A stretch of 6,652 bases of DNA from Anaerolineales bacterium (GTDB taxonomy: Bacteria; Chloroflexota; Anaerolineae; Anaerolineales; UBA6663), in the NCBI GenBank assembly GCA_017999235.1, contig JAGOBN010000233.1, positions 1-6,652 on the forward strand, written 5' to 3'. Below are positions 1 through 5,724 of this stretch, in pieces. The position numbers and the translations under genes were made by a program. Below the pieces are notes generated by a model. The model searched no databases. It was not told where the DNA came from and saw nothing but the letters and a program-made list of their open reading frames with translations. Positions within the stretch are counted from its first letter, which is position 1; each line of letters starts with the position of its first letter.

Positions 1-151
1 GGTGGAGGTCTATCGCACGGCGGAGGATCCGGCCCGCCACAAGGCCACGGCCCACTACCAGCGCTGGCGCGAGGCCGTGGTGCCGCTGATGGCGGCGCCG
101 CGCACCAGCGTCACCTACGCCAATGTCTTCCCGGCGGACGCGGAGTGGTAA
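1..151 (+). CDS. C-terminal fragment of ABM-domain (putative quinol monooxygenase-like) protein
   Basis: Only the last 49 codons are present; reading starts at base 2 and ends at the TAA at 149-151. The tail contains the elements [22 protein letters not shown], then a Met-Ala-Ala-Pro-Arg stretch and a final NVFPADAEW. This pattern (a Tyr-x-x-x-x-x-x-x-His-x-x-x-x-His-Tyr-x-x-Trp run followed by a short strand ending in FPAD) is what I associate with small antibiotic biosynthesis monooxygenase (ABM) fold proteins of about 100 residues, ferredoxin-like dimers that oxidise quinols or aromatic compounds without a cofactor. The assignment is by recognition of the C-terminus only; the N-terminal strand and active-site region lie outside the window. 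The stop is 3 nt from the next ATG, so the gene is very probably co-transcribed and translationally coupled with the alcohol dehydrogenase-like gene, which suggests a shared substrate. It could instead be another dimeric alpha-beta barrel protein. Confidence 0.6.
   Translation, partial: VEVYRTAEDPARHKATAHYQRWREAVVPLMAAPRTSVTYANVFPADAEW
142..145 (+). promoter_or_regulatory. Shine-Dalgarno GGAG for the Fe-ADH gene, inside the upstream CDS
   Basis: GGAG lies 9 nt before the ATG at 155 and within the last codons of the upstream reading frame. It supports ATG 155 as the start and coupling of translation between the two genes. Confidence 0.6.
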
Positions 152-154
152 GCC

Positions 155-1312
155 ATGCGCTTTGAATTTGCCACCGCCCAGCGCATCCTCTTCGGCTTCG
201 GCGCCGCCCAGGAACTGCCCGGTCTGGCCGCCGAGTTCGGCCGGCGCGTCCTGGTGGTCACCGGCCGGCGCGCCGTGGACGGCCAGCGCCTCGCCGCCGC
301 GCTGCAGCAGCACGGCCTGGCGGTGGATATATGCTCCGTCGCCGGCGAACCAACCACGGCCACGGTGCAGACCGGCGTCGCGCAGGCCCGCGCCTTCCAG
401 GCGCAGGTGGTCATTGGGCTGGGCGGCGGCAGCGCCCTGGATGCCGGCAAAGCCATTGCGGCGCTGGCCACCAATCCCGGCGACGCGCTGGACTATCTGG
501 AGGTCATCGGCCAGGGCCGGCCGCTGACGCGCGCGCCCCTGCCCTATATCGCCGCGCCCACCACCGCCGGCACCGGCGCGGAGGTCACGCGCAACGCGGT
601 CCTGGCCTCGCCCGAGCACCGGCTGAAAGTCAGCCTGCGCAGCCCCTGGATGCTGCCGCGCGTCGCCGTGGTTGACCCCGAGTTGACGCGCACCGCGCCG
701 CCGGCGGTAACAGCGGCCTCCGGCCTGGACGCGCTCACGCAGTTGATCGAGCCGTTTGTCAGCCCGGCCGCCAACCCCGTCACCGACGCCGGCTGCCGCG
801 AAGGTCTGCGGCGGGCGGCGCGGGCGCTGCGCCGCGTCTGGGCCAACGGCGAGGATCTGGCGGCGCGCGAGGATATGGCGCTGGCCAGCCTGTTCGGCGG
901 GCTGGCGCTGGCCAATGCCCGGCTGGGCGCCGTCCATGGCTTCGCGGCCCCCATTGGCGGCCTGTTTCCGGCCCCGCATGGCGCTGTCTGCGCGCGCCTC
1001 TTGCCGTTTGTGATGGAAGCGAATCTGACGGTGTTGAGCCGTGACCCCGCCCGGCCCTCAGCCGCGCTGGGCCGCTTTGACGAGGTGGCCCAGCTGTTAA
1101 CCGGCCACACCCACGCCAACGCCGCGGACGGCGTGGCGTGGGTGCGGGAAACGTGCGAGCTCCTGGAAATCCCGCCCCTGAGTCACTACGGGATCACCCT
1201 GGCGGACCTGCCCGCTATCGTGGCGCCGGCCAAACAGTCCACCAGCATGAAAGGCAACCCGGTCACGCTGTTGGATGAGGAACTGACCGCCATCCTGCGC
1301 CAAGCGCTTTAG
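155..1312 (+). CDS. Iron-containing alcohol dehydrogenase family protein (385 aa)
   Basis: This is a full-length member of the group III (Fe-ADH/DHQS-like) NAD(P)-dependent dehydrogenases, cytoplasmic enzymes that interconvert alcohols and aldehydes or ketones. The N-terminal Rossmann-like half carries the nucleotide-binding GGGS (90-93) with D96 and K99, and the phosphate-contacting run PTTAGTGAEVT (135-145). The helical C-terminal half carries the metal site. By alignment with E. coli FucO (D196, H200, H263, H277), the equivalents are D192, Q196, H261 (AVHGFA) and H275 (APHGA). The second ligand is therefore Gln instead of His, in the string DALTQLIEP. Length and ends fit the family, so the gene looks intact. 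The start is supported by GGAG 9 nt upstream and by tight spacing to the ABM-like gene. Substrate cannot be read from sequence; the ABM-like neighbour hints at quinone or aromatic chemistry (inference). Maleylacetate reductases are a related alternative, but I see no specific reason to choose that name. Its stop codon overlaps that of the convergent amidase. Confidence 0.9.
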   Translation: MRFEFATAQRILFGFGAAQELPGLAAEFGRRVLVVTGRRAVDGQRLAAALQQHGLAVDICSVAGEPTTATVQTGVAQARAFQAQVVIGLGGGSALDAGKAIAALATNPGDALDYLEVIGQGRPLTRAPLPYIAAPTTAGTGAEVTRNAVLASPEHRLKVSLRSPWMLPRVAVVDPELTRTAPPAVTAASGLDALTQLIEPFVSPAANPVTDAGCREGLRRAARALRRVWANGEDLAAREDMALASLFGGLALANARLGAVHGFAAPIGGLFPAPHGAVCARLLPFVMEANLTVLSRDPARPSAALGRFDEVAQLLTGHTHANAADGVAWVRETCELLEIPPLSHYGITLADLPAIVAPAKQSTSMKGNPVTLLDEELTAILRQAL

Positions 1313-2550
1313 CGCGCGCTGAGCCAGGCCAGGGTCTTGGAGGCCAACTGATCGAGCGCGGTGACGCACAGCGCCAGATGCTCAAGCCGCGTGTCCTCTT
1401 CCTTGGCGTGCGAGAGGCCGCGCAAGCTCTGCACAAACAGCATCACGGTGGGCACGCCGGCCCGGCTGACTTCGGCCGCGTCGTGCAGGGGGCCGCTGGG
1501 CAGACGGTGGACGACGCCGGCCGTCTCTTGAATCGCGAGATCGCACAGCTCGATCAGGTGCGGGTGGAACGGGATCGGCTCGATCTGCCACAGCCGGCTC
1601 CAGGCCACGCCCACCTTTTCTTCCGCCGCAAACCGGTCCGCCGCGGCTTTGGCCTCCTGCAGCATGCGCGCCAAACCCTCCGCGTGGAGGTGGCGCTGAT
1701 CCAGCGTCAGTTCGCATTCGCCCACCACGGCGGTGACGATGCCGGGCTTGGTCGTCACCCGCCCCACCGTGCCGACCCCGCCGTGGCGTTTGGCGATCTC
1801 CCGGATCTCCAGGCCGAACTTGGCGGCCGCGCCAAAGGCGTCCCGGCGCTGATCCATGGGCGTCGAGCCGGCGTGCGCGGATTGGCCCGTGAAGGTGACG
1901 GCGTGGCGCTCCACCCCGAACGTCCCCAGCACCACGCCCAGCGGCAAGCCCAGGTTTTCCAGCACCGGCCCCTGCTCGATGTGCAGTTCCAGATACGCCG
2001 CCGCGTGCTTAAGTTCGGCGCCGGCCTGGTGCGCGGTGTCCACGTCCACGCCATGCGCCTTCACCACCTCCGCCAGGCGCTGGCCGTCCTTGTCTTTTAG
2101 ATCGCGCACTTTGTTGGGGTCCAACGTGCCGGCGGCGGCGCTGGAGCCAAACAAGCTGCGCCCAAAGCGCGCGCCCTCCTCATCCGCCCAATCCACCAGC
2201 CGAACCGTCACCGGCGGCGTCCCCTCCGCCGCGATCCGGCGCAGCACTTCCAGCGCCGCCACGACGTTGAGACACCCGTCCAGCCAGCCGCCGTTCGGTA
2301 CCGAATCAAGGTGGCCGCCCATGAGCAGCGCCCGCTCGGATTGGCCGCGCAGGGTGGTCCAGACGTTGCCGGCCGCGTCCTGATGGACCTCCACCGGCAG
2401 CTCCTGCACCTTGGACCGGAACCAGGCGCGGGCTTTCAGCCACGTCTCCGTCCAAGCCACCCGCTGCGCGCCGTCGGCGGTGCCCGTCAGCGCGCGCAAT
2501 TCCTGCAGTTCGGTGATCGTGCGTTGGGGGTCAAGCAAAGCTCCGGACAT
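1309..2550 (-). CDS. M20-family Zn-dependent amidase, hydantoinase/carbamoylase group (413 aa)
   Basis: The protein belongs to the M20 metallohydrolases that include N-carbamoyl-L-amino acid hydrolase, allantoate amidohydrolase and beta-ureidopropionase. These enzymes cleave ureido or amide bonds with two metal ions. Visible in order: GGHLDSVPNGG (78-88) with metal ligands H80 and, after it, D91; the catalytic acid pair EE (124-125); LELHIEQGPVLE (187-198) with ligand H190; the lid-domain motif SAHAGSTPMDQRRDA (224-238); LTLDQRH with R286; and the C-terminal LHDAAE (355-360) and GLSHAKEED (378-386) with ligand H381. All usual ligands are present, so it should be active. Many relatives have Asn-Val-Ile-Pro-Gly around residue 273, where this protein has Thr-Ala-Val-Val-Gly, so the substrate may differ from classic carbamoylases. 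The start is fixed by a strong GGAGGAG 8 nt upstream. It is last in the ruvB - DUF2905 - queA string, 49 nt after queA, but has no obvious functional tie to them. The exact substrate is unknown. Confidence 0.9.
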   Translation of the reverse strand: MSGALLDPQRTITELQELRALTGTADGAQRVAWTETWLKARAWFRSKVQELPVEVHQDAAGNVWTTLRGQSERALLMGGHLDSVPNGGWLDGCLNVVAALEVLRRIAAEGTPPVTVRLVDWADEEGARFGRSLFGSSAAAGTLDPNKVRDLKDKDGQRLAEVVKAHGVDVDTAHQAGAELKHAAAYLELHIEQGPVLENLGLPLGVVLGTFGVERHAVTFTGQSAHAGSTPMDQRRDAFGAAAKFGLEIREIAKRHGGVGTVGRVTTKPGIVTAVVGECELTLDQRHLHAEGLARMLQEAKAAADRFAAEEKVGVAWSRLWQIEPIPFHPHLIELCDLAIQETAGVVHRLPSGPLHDAAEVSRAGVPTVMLFVQSLRGLSHAKEEDTRLEHLALCVTALDQLASKTLAWLSAR

Positions 2551-2558
2551 CGTGGGTG

Positions 2559-2565
2559 CTCCTCC
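2559..2565 (-). promoter_or_regulatory. Strong Shine-Dalgarno GGAGGAG for the M20 amidase
   Basis: Read on the minus strand, GGAGGAG sits 8 nt before the ATG at 2550. It is the best ribosome site in the window and fixes the start. The 49 nt between queA and this gene show no clear promoter or terminator. Confidence 0.75.
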
Positions 2566-2599
2566 GTGGGCAAGTGGCCGCCGCTCACGCGTCAGCGGA

Positions 2600-3628
2600 T
2601 TAGACGATCAGCATCGCGTCGCCAAACGAGAAGAATCGGTAGCCGGCCCGCTTGGCGATTTCATACGCCGCCAGCAGCGGCTCCCGGCCGGCCAGCGCCG
2701 ACACCAGCATCAACAGCGTCGTGCGCGGCAGATGGAAGTTGGTGATCAGGCCGTCCACCACGCGCAGCGGATCGCCCGGCTGGATAAAGAGCGTCACGGT
2801 GTCTTCAAAAGCCGCCACCGCCTGACCCGCCGGCGCGCGCAGCGCCGCCGCCTCCAGGGTCCGCGTGGAGGTGGTCCCCACCGCGATCACGCGCCGGCCC
2901 TCCCGCTTGGCGGCGTTGATGAGCGCGGCCGTCTCCGCCGTCACCGCGCACCACTCGCCGTGCAGCTGCCGGCTGGCCACTTGCGCCTCGCTGACCGGCG
3001 CAAATGTATCCAGGCCAATGTGCAGGGTCACATACGCCAACTGCACGCCCCCGGCCGCCAGGCGCGCCAACAGCTCCGGCGTGAAGTGCAGGCCGGCGGT
3101 CGGGGCCGCGGCCGCACCCGGATGCTGGGCATAGACGGTCTGGTAGCGCTCGGGGTCCGCCAGGGGCGCGTGAATGTAAGGCGGCAGCGGCACCTGCCCG
3201 ATCTGCTCCAACAGCGGCGAGATCGGCTGGGAATACTGCACCACCCGGCGCGGGCCGCCCAGGTCTTCCAGGATGACGGCGCTCAACCCCGGCCGGCCGT
3301 CAATCTCCAGCACCGTGCCGAGCGGCAGGCGCTTGCCCCCCACCAGGACTTCCCATTTCAGCGGCGCCAAGCGTTTGAGCATCAGGATTTCGGCGCGGCC
3401 CCCGGTGCCGGCCTTGCGCGCCGCCAGCCGCGCCGCCAGCACGCGCGTGTCGTTAAACACCAGCACATCGCCGGCGCGCAGGTATTCGGCCAGATCGCGG
3501 AAGGCGCGGTGGGTGACGGCGCCCGTAGCGCGCTCCAGCACCAGCAGGCGCGCCGCGTCGCGCGGCTCGCAGGGCGTTTGGGCGATAAATTCTTCCGGCA
3601 GGTCGTAGGCGTAATCGTCCAGGCTCAT
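2600..3628 (-). CDS. queA: S-adenosylmethionine:tRNA ribosyltransferase-isomerase QueA (342 aa)
   Basis: QueA transfers and isomerises the ribosyl part of SAM onto preQ1 at position 34 of tRNAs with a GUN anticodon, forming epoxyqueuosine, the penultimate step of queuosine synthesis. Family signatures appear in order: the N-terminal YDLPEEFIAQTPCEPRDAA (7-25), VFNDTRV (57-63), PLPPYI (147-152), YQTVYA (162-167), AAPTAGLHFT (174-183), LHIGLDTF (202-209), GTTSTRTLE (251-259), ITNFHLPRTTL (295-305) and the C-terminal RFFSFGDAML (331-340). Length is normal for the family and both ends are intact. A small variation is GAAAAPTAGLHF where many members have GSVAAPTAGLHF. The ATG is 5 nt after the DUF2905 stop and has no recognisable Shine-Dalgarno, so translation probably depends on coupling to the upstream gene. 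The queA-ruvB neighbourhood is seen in many bacteria. Other queuosine genes (tgt, queG or queH) are not in this window. Confidence 0.97.
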   Translation of the reverse strand: MSLDDYAYDLPEEFIAQTPCEPRDAARLLVLERATGAVTHRAFRDLAEYLRAGDVLVFNDTRVLAARLAARKAGTGGRAEILMLKRLAPLKWEVLVGGKRLPLGTVLEIDGRPGLSAVILEDLGGPRRVVQYSQPISPLLEQIGQVPLPPYIHAPLADPERYQTVYAQHPGAAAAPTAGLHFTPELLARLAAGGVQLAYVTLHIGLDTFAPVSEAQVASRQLHGEWCAVTAETAALINAAKREGRRVIAVGTTSTRTLEAAALRAPAGQAVAAFEDTVTLFIQPGDPLRVVDGLITNFHLPRTTLLMLVSALAGREPLLAAYEIAKRAGYRFFSFGDAMLIV

Positions 3629-3633
3629 GGGTC

Positions 3634-3870
3634 TCAGCGCCGGAACAGCCGGCCCAGCACGGCCAGCGCCAAACTCAAGCCCAGACTCAGCAAGATCGAA
3701 GTGGTAATCGGGAGATACAGCGCGAAACCTTCGCGCTCAATCCGGATATCGCCGGGCAGCCGGCCGAGCGGCAGGCCCAGGCGGCCGGCCAGCCAGACCG
3801 CGCCCCCCAGCGCGGCGATGAGCAGGCCGGCGAAGAAGATCCATTTGCCGAGGGTGGTCAGGTCAGGCAT
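3634..3870 (-). CDS. DUF2905 family small membrane protein (78 aa)
   Basis: This is a short, uncharacterised integral membrane protein of the DUF2905 family. Two hydrophobic helices are visible, about residues 9-29 and 52-73. They are joined by a short loop carrying the family hallmark GLPLGRLPGDIRIEREG (32-48), and the protein ends in a basic tail (GRLFRR). The ITTSILLS run at the start of the second helix is also typical. Genes of this family are commonly found next to ruvB and queA, as here, between ruvB (65 nt upstream) and queA (5 nt downstream). Function is unknown; the conserved place beside ruvB does not by itself prove a role in recombination. No Shine-Dalgarno is seen before ATG 3870 on the minus strand. 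A perfect stem-loop lies 15-35 nt ahead of it. Confidence 0.9.
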   Translation of the reverse strand: MPDLTTLGKWIFFAGLLIAALGGAVWLAGRLGLPLGRLPGDIRIEREGFALYLPITTSILLSLGLSLALAVLGRLFRR

Positions 3871-3884
3871 GGTGAAGGACGCCG

Positions 3885-3905
3885 CCGAAGCGCTCCGCGC
3901 TTCGG
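3885..3905 (-). other. Perfect 9-bp stem-loop between ruvB and the DUF2905 gene
   Basis: Arms 3885-3893 and 3897-3905 are exact inverse complements (CCGAAGCGC / GCGCTTCGG) with a 3-nt loop. It lies in the 65-nt gap after the ruvB stop. No T tract follows on either strand, so it does not look like an intrinsic terminator. It may be a processing or stabilising element, or a partial attenuator, in the ruvB - DUF2905 - queA transcript (inference). Confidence 0.55.
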
Positions 3906-3935
3906 TTAAGCAAACAGCCCCGCCGCTCGCGGGCG

Positions 3936-4964
3936 TCAGATAAGTTTCGGCTGGTCGCCGTTGTCGGGCGGCGTCAAACCCAGATGCGTGTACGCGGAGC
4001 GCGTCACCGTGCGCCCGCGCGGCGTCCGATCCAGAAAGCCCTTCTGCAGCAGGTACGGCTCGACCACGTCCATGATCGTGTCGGCCTCCTCGCTGATGGC
4101 GGCCGCGATGGTCTCCAGCCCCACCGGCCCGCCGTTGTATTTCTCAATGATCGTACGCAGCACGCGCCGGTCGATCTCGTCCAGGCCCAGCGGGTCCACA
4201 TCCAGCAAATCCAGCGCCGCCTGCGCCACCGCGCGCGTGAGCGCGCCGGCCGCCCGCACCTGGGCGAAGTCCCGCACCCGTTTGAGCAGCCGCAGGGCCA
4301 CGCGCGGCGTGCCGCGCGCCCGCCGGGCCACTTCGGAGACTCCGTCCGGGTCCGCCGGCACGCTTAGCAGGCCGGCCGCCCGCGCCACAATCGACTCCAT
4401 GGCCGGCTGATCGTAAAAATCCAGGCGAAAGACCGCGCCAAACCGGGCGCGCAGCGGCGCGGTGAGCAGGGCCAGGCGCGTGGTGGCGCCCACCACCGTG
4501 AAGCGCGGCAGATTCAGACGCAGGCTGCGCGCGCTCGGCCCTTTGCCGATGACAATATCCAGCGCGAAGTCCTCCATCGCCGGGTAGAGCACTTCTTCCA
4601 CCGCCCGCCCCAGACGGTGCACCTCGTCGATGAACAGGATATCGCCGGCGCGCAGATTGGTGAGGATGGCCGCCAGGTCGCCGGCGCGCTCGATGGCCGG
4701 GCCGGCGGTCACTTTGACGTTGACGCCCATCTCATTGCCCAGCACCTGCGCCAGGGTGGTCTTACCCAGGCCGGGCGGCCCGTAAAACAGCACATGGTCC
4801 AGGGCTTCGCCCCGCCCGCGCGCGGCCGCAATCAGGATCTGCAGGTTCTCGCGGACGCGGTCCTGCCCGACCATATCGGTCAGGCGCTTGGGCCGCAGCG
4901 CGTGGTCGGCCTGATCTTCGGGTTTGCGTTGCGGCGCCAAAAGGCGCTCATCAGTTCCAGACAT
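3936..4964 (-). CDS. ruvB: Holliday junction branch migration ATPase RuvB (342 aa)
   Basis: RuvB is the hexameric AAA+ motor that, loaded by RuvA, drives branch migration of Holliday junctions in recombinational repair. Visible parts: the N-terminal [12 protein letters not shown] (23-34), Walker [10 protein letters not shown] (62-70), Walker B FIDEVH (111-116), sensor 1 VVGATTR (157-163), the arginine finger in PLRARFG (R174), sensor 2 RGTPR (217-221), and the C-terminal winged-helix region [16 protein letters not shown] followed by [10 protein letters not shown]. Length is typical. Sensor 2 continues RVALR where most RuvB have RIANR, a small deviation. The chosen ATG has no Shine-Dalgarno but is preceded by TATAAT with a 7-nt gap, suggesting a leaderless mRNA; the next Met (residue 31) is too far in to be the start. 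It heads the minus-strand string with DUF2905, queA and the amidase, and is divergent from upp. ruvA and ruvC are not in the window. Confidence 0.98.
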   Translation of the reverse strand: MSGTDERLLAPQRKPEDQADHALRPKRLTDMVGQDRVRENLQILIAAARGRGEALDHVLFYGPPGLGKTTLAQVLGNEMGVNVKVTAGPAIERAGDLAAILTNLRAGDILFIDEVHRLGRAVEEVLYPAMEDFALDIVIGKGPSARSLRLNLPRFTVVGATTRLALLTAPLRARFGAVFRLDFYDQPAMESIVARAAGLLSVPADPDGVSEVARRARGTPRVALRLLKRVRDFAQVRAAGALTRAVAQAALDLLDVDPLGLDEIDRRVLRTIIEKYNGGPVGLETIAAAISEEADTIMDVVEPYLLQKGFLDRTPRGRTVTRSAYTHLGLTPPDNGDQPKLI

Positions 4965-4971
4965 GGCGCGG

Positions 4972-4977
4972 ATTATA
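4972..4977 (-). promoter_or_regulatory. Candidate -10 box (TATAAT) for leaderless ruvB
   Basis: On the minus strand a consensus TATAAT ends 7 nt before the A of the ruvB ATG, so transcription would be expected to start at or within a base or two of the start codon. No good -35 is found at 16-18 nt. Bases TGC precede the TATA run and may act as an extended -10 in the overlapping register. AT-rich sequence is scarce here, which makes the match stand out. Confidence 0.55.
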
Positions 4978-4986
4978 TAGCAGAAG

Positions 4987-5012
4987 CCGGCGCGCCGGAT
5001 TTGGCGCGCGCC
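4987..5012. repeat. Two adjacent GC palindromes in the ruvB/upp divergent promoter region
   Basis: CCGGCGCGCCGG (4987-4998) is a perfect 12-bp palindrome and GGCGCGCGCC (5003-5012) a perfect 10-bp palindrome, separated by 4 nt. The second covers the end of the candidate upp -35 and part of its spacer, and both lie just upstream of the ruvB -10. They could be an operator for a dimeric repressor acting on both genes. GC palindromes are common by chance in DNA of this composition, so this is only a candidate. Confidence 0.35.
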
Positions 5013-5029
5013 CTATCCTCAACTACAAT
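5001..5029 (+). promoter_or_regulatory. Candidate sigma70-type promoter for upp
   Basis: TTGGCG (5001-5006) and TACAAT (5024-5029) are separated by exactly 17 nt. Transcription would start near 5036, about 20 nt before the upp ATG and just upstream of its GGAG. This also argues against the in-frame ATG at 5028, which would fall inside the -10 box. The downstream transferase gene is probably carried on the same transcript. Confidence 0.65.
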
Positions 5030-5045
5030 GCCGGTATTCCGCTGT

Positions 5046-5049
5046 GGAG
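5046..5049 (+). promoter_or_regulatory. Shine-Dalgarno GGAG deciding the upp start
   Basis: GGAG is 8 nt before ATG 5058. It favours this start over the in-frame ATG at 5028, which has no ribosome site. Confidence 0.65.
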
Positions 5050-5057
5050 CAAACCCA

Positions 5058-5687
5058 ATGGCCGCTAACGTCTTCCCCTCCCGCCATCCCCTGGTGGCGC
5101 ACAAGCTCGCCCTGTTACGCAACGTCGACACCAAACCCAAGAAGTTCCGCGAACTGGTGCGCGAGATCAGCATCCTGCTGGCCTACGAAGCCACCACGGA
5201 TCTGGCCCTGGAAAACATCCCGGTGACCACGCCCATGGGCCAGACCCAGGGTCAGACGCTCAAACAGGATATCGGCCTGGTGCCGATCCTGCGGGCCGGC
5301 CTGGGCATGGTCGAAGGCGCCTGGGAGATGATCCCCGGCGCGGAGGTCTGGCACATCGGCCTGAAGCGCAACGAGCGCACCCTCGAGCCAATGCAATACT
5401 ACGCCAGCAAGCCCGTCGAACCGCGGGTGCAGCTGTGCCTGATCCTGGACCCAATGCTGGCCACCGGCGGCTCGGCCTCGGCGGCCTGCACGCTGCTCAA
5501 GTCGTGGGGCGTGCGCCGCATCAAATACATCGGCCTGATCGCGGCGCCGGAGGGCATCCAGCGCCTGCAGACGGATCATCCGGATGTCGCCATCCATGTG
5601 GGCGCCGTGGACGCGCAGCTGAACGAGATCGGCTACATCGTGCCGGGCCTGGGCGACGCCGGCGACCGGCAGTTCGGGACGGCCTGA
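5058..5687 (+). CDS. upp: Uracil phosphoribosyltransferase Upp (209 aa)
   Basis: Upp makes UMP from uracil and PRPP in pyrimidine salvage, as a cytoplasmic type I phosphoribosyltransferase. The sequence matches the family throughout: [12 protein letters not shown] (10-21), FRELVREIS (30-38), [10 protein letters not shown] (40-49), [10 protein letters not shown] (75-84), the PRPP loop [12 protein letters not shown] (128-139), IAAPEGI (161-167) and the uracil-binding C-terminus [16 protein letters not shown] (193-208). At 209 residues it equals the usual length, which supports ATG 5058. The reading frame is open far upstream (to about 4617), but that stretch is antisense to ruvB and not part of the protein. 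The gene is divergent from ruvB and followed after 37 nt by a membrane sugar-phosphate transferase in the same direction. The only functional link to that gene is the general supply of uridine nucleotides, which is speculative. Confidence 0.97.
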   Translation: MAANVFPSRHPLVAHKLALLRNVDTKPKKFRELVREISILLAYEATTDLALENIPVTTPMGQTQGQTLKQDIGLVPILRAGLGMVEGAWEMIPGAEVWHIGLKRNERTLEPMQYYASKPVEPRVQLCLILDPMLATGGSASAACTLLKSWGVRRIKYIGLIAAPEGIQRLQTDHPDVAIHVGAVDAQLNEIGYIVPGLGDAGDRQFGTA

Positions 5688-5724
5688 CCCGCGACCGGCC
5701 GCGCCGTTCGCGGCGGCGGCGCTT
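5688..5724 (+). other. Short upp - transferase intergenic gap with weak hairpin
   Basis: The 37-nt gap is almost pure G+C. CGCCG (5702-5706) and CGGCG (5711-5715) can pair around a TTCG loop, giving a 5-bp stem with no T tract after it. It is too weak to call a terminator and is consistent with readthrough from upp into the transferase gene. Confidence 0.3.

Noticed and set aside
544..1119. Minus-strand open frame of 191 codons
   Set aside because: It is antisense to the alcohol dehydrogenase gene, whose motifs are clear in the plus frame.
1378..2100. Plus-strand open frame of 240 codons
   Set aside because: It lies wholly antisense inside the M20 amidase gene; the translation shows no family motif and is a GC-driven shadow.
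230..3790. Recurring GGCCGG/GCCGGC words suggesting a dispersed repeat
   Set aside because: They occur inside coding frames without longer shared flanks and are explained by high G+C and codon preference; a genome-wide word count would be needed to claim more.
3911..3935. Possible terminator after ruvB (CCCGC/GCGGG)
   Set aside because: The stem is only 5 bp and no T run follows; not supported as a terminator. No intrinsic terminator with a T tract was found anywhere in the window.
2411..3943. Long plus-strand open frame of about 510 codons
   Set aside because: It is antisense to queA, DUF2905 and part of the amidase, which are certain. Its product is Arg/Gln/His-rich with no recognisable domain, as expected from an antisense frame in GC-rich coding DNA.
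4617..5057. N-terminal extension of the upp frame
   Set aside because: The frame is open but antisense to ruvB; upp family length, the GGAG site and the promoter place the start at 5058.
5028..5060. Alternative upp start at ATG 5028
   Set aside because: It would fall in the -10 box, upstream of the expected transcript start, has no ribosome site, and adds ten residues absent from the family.
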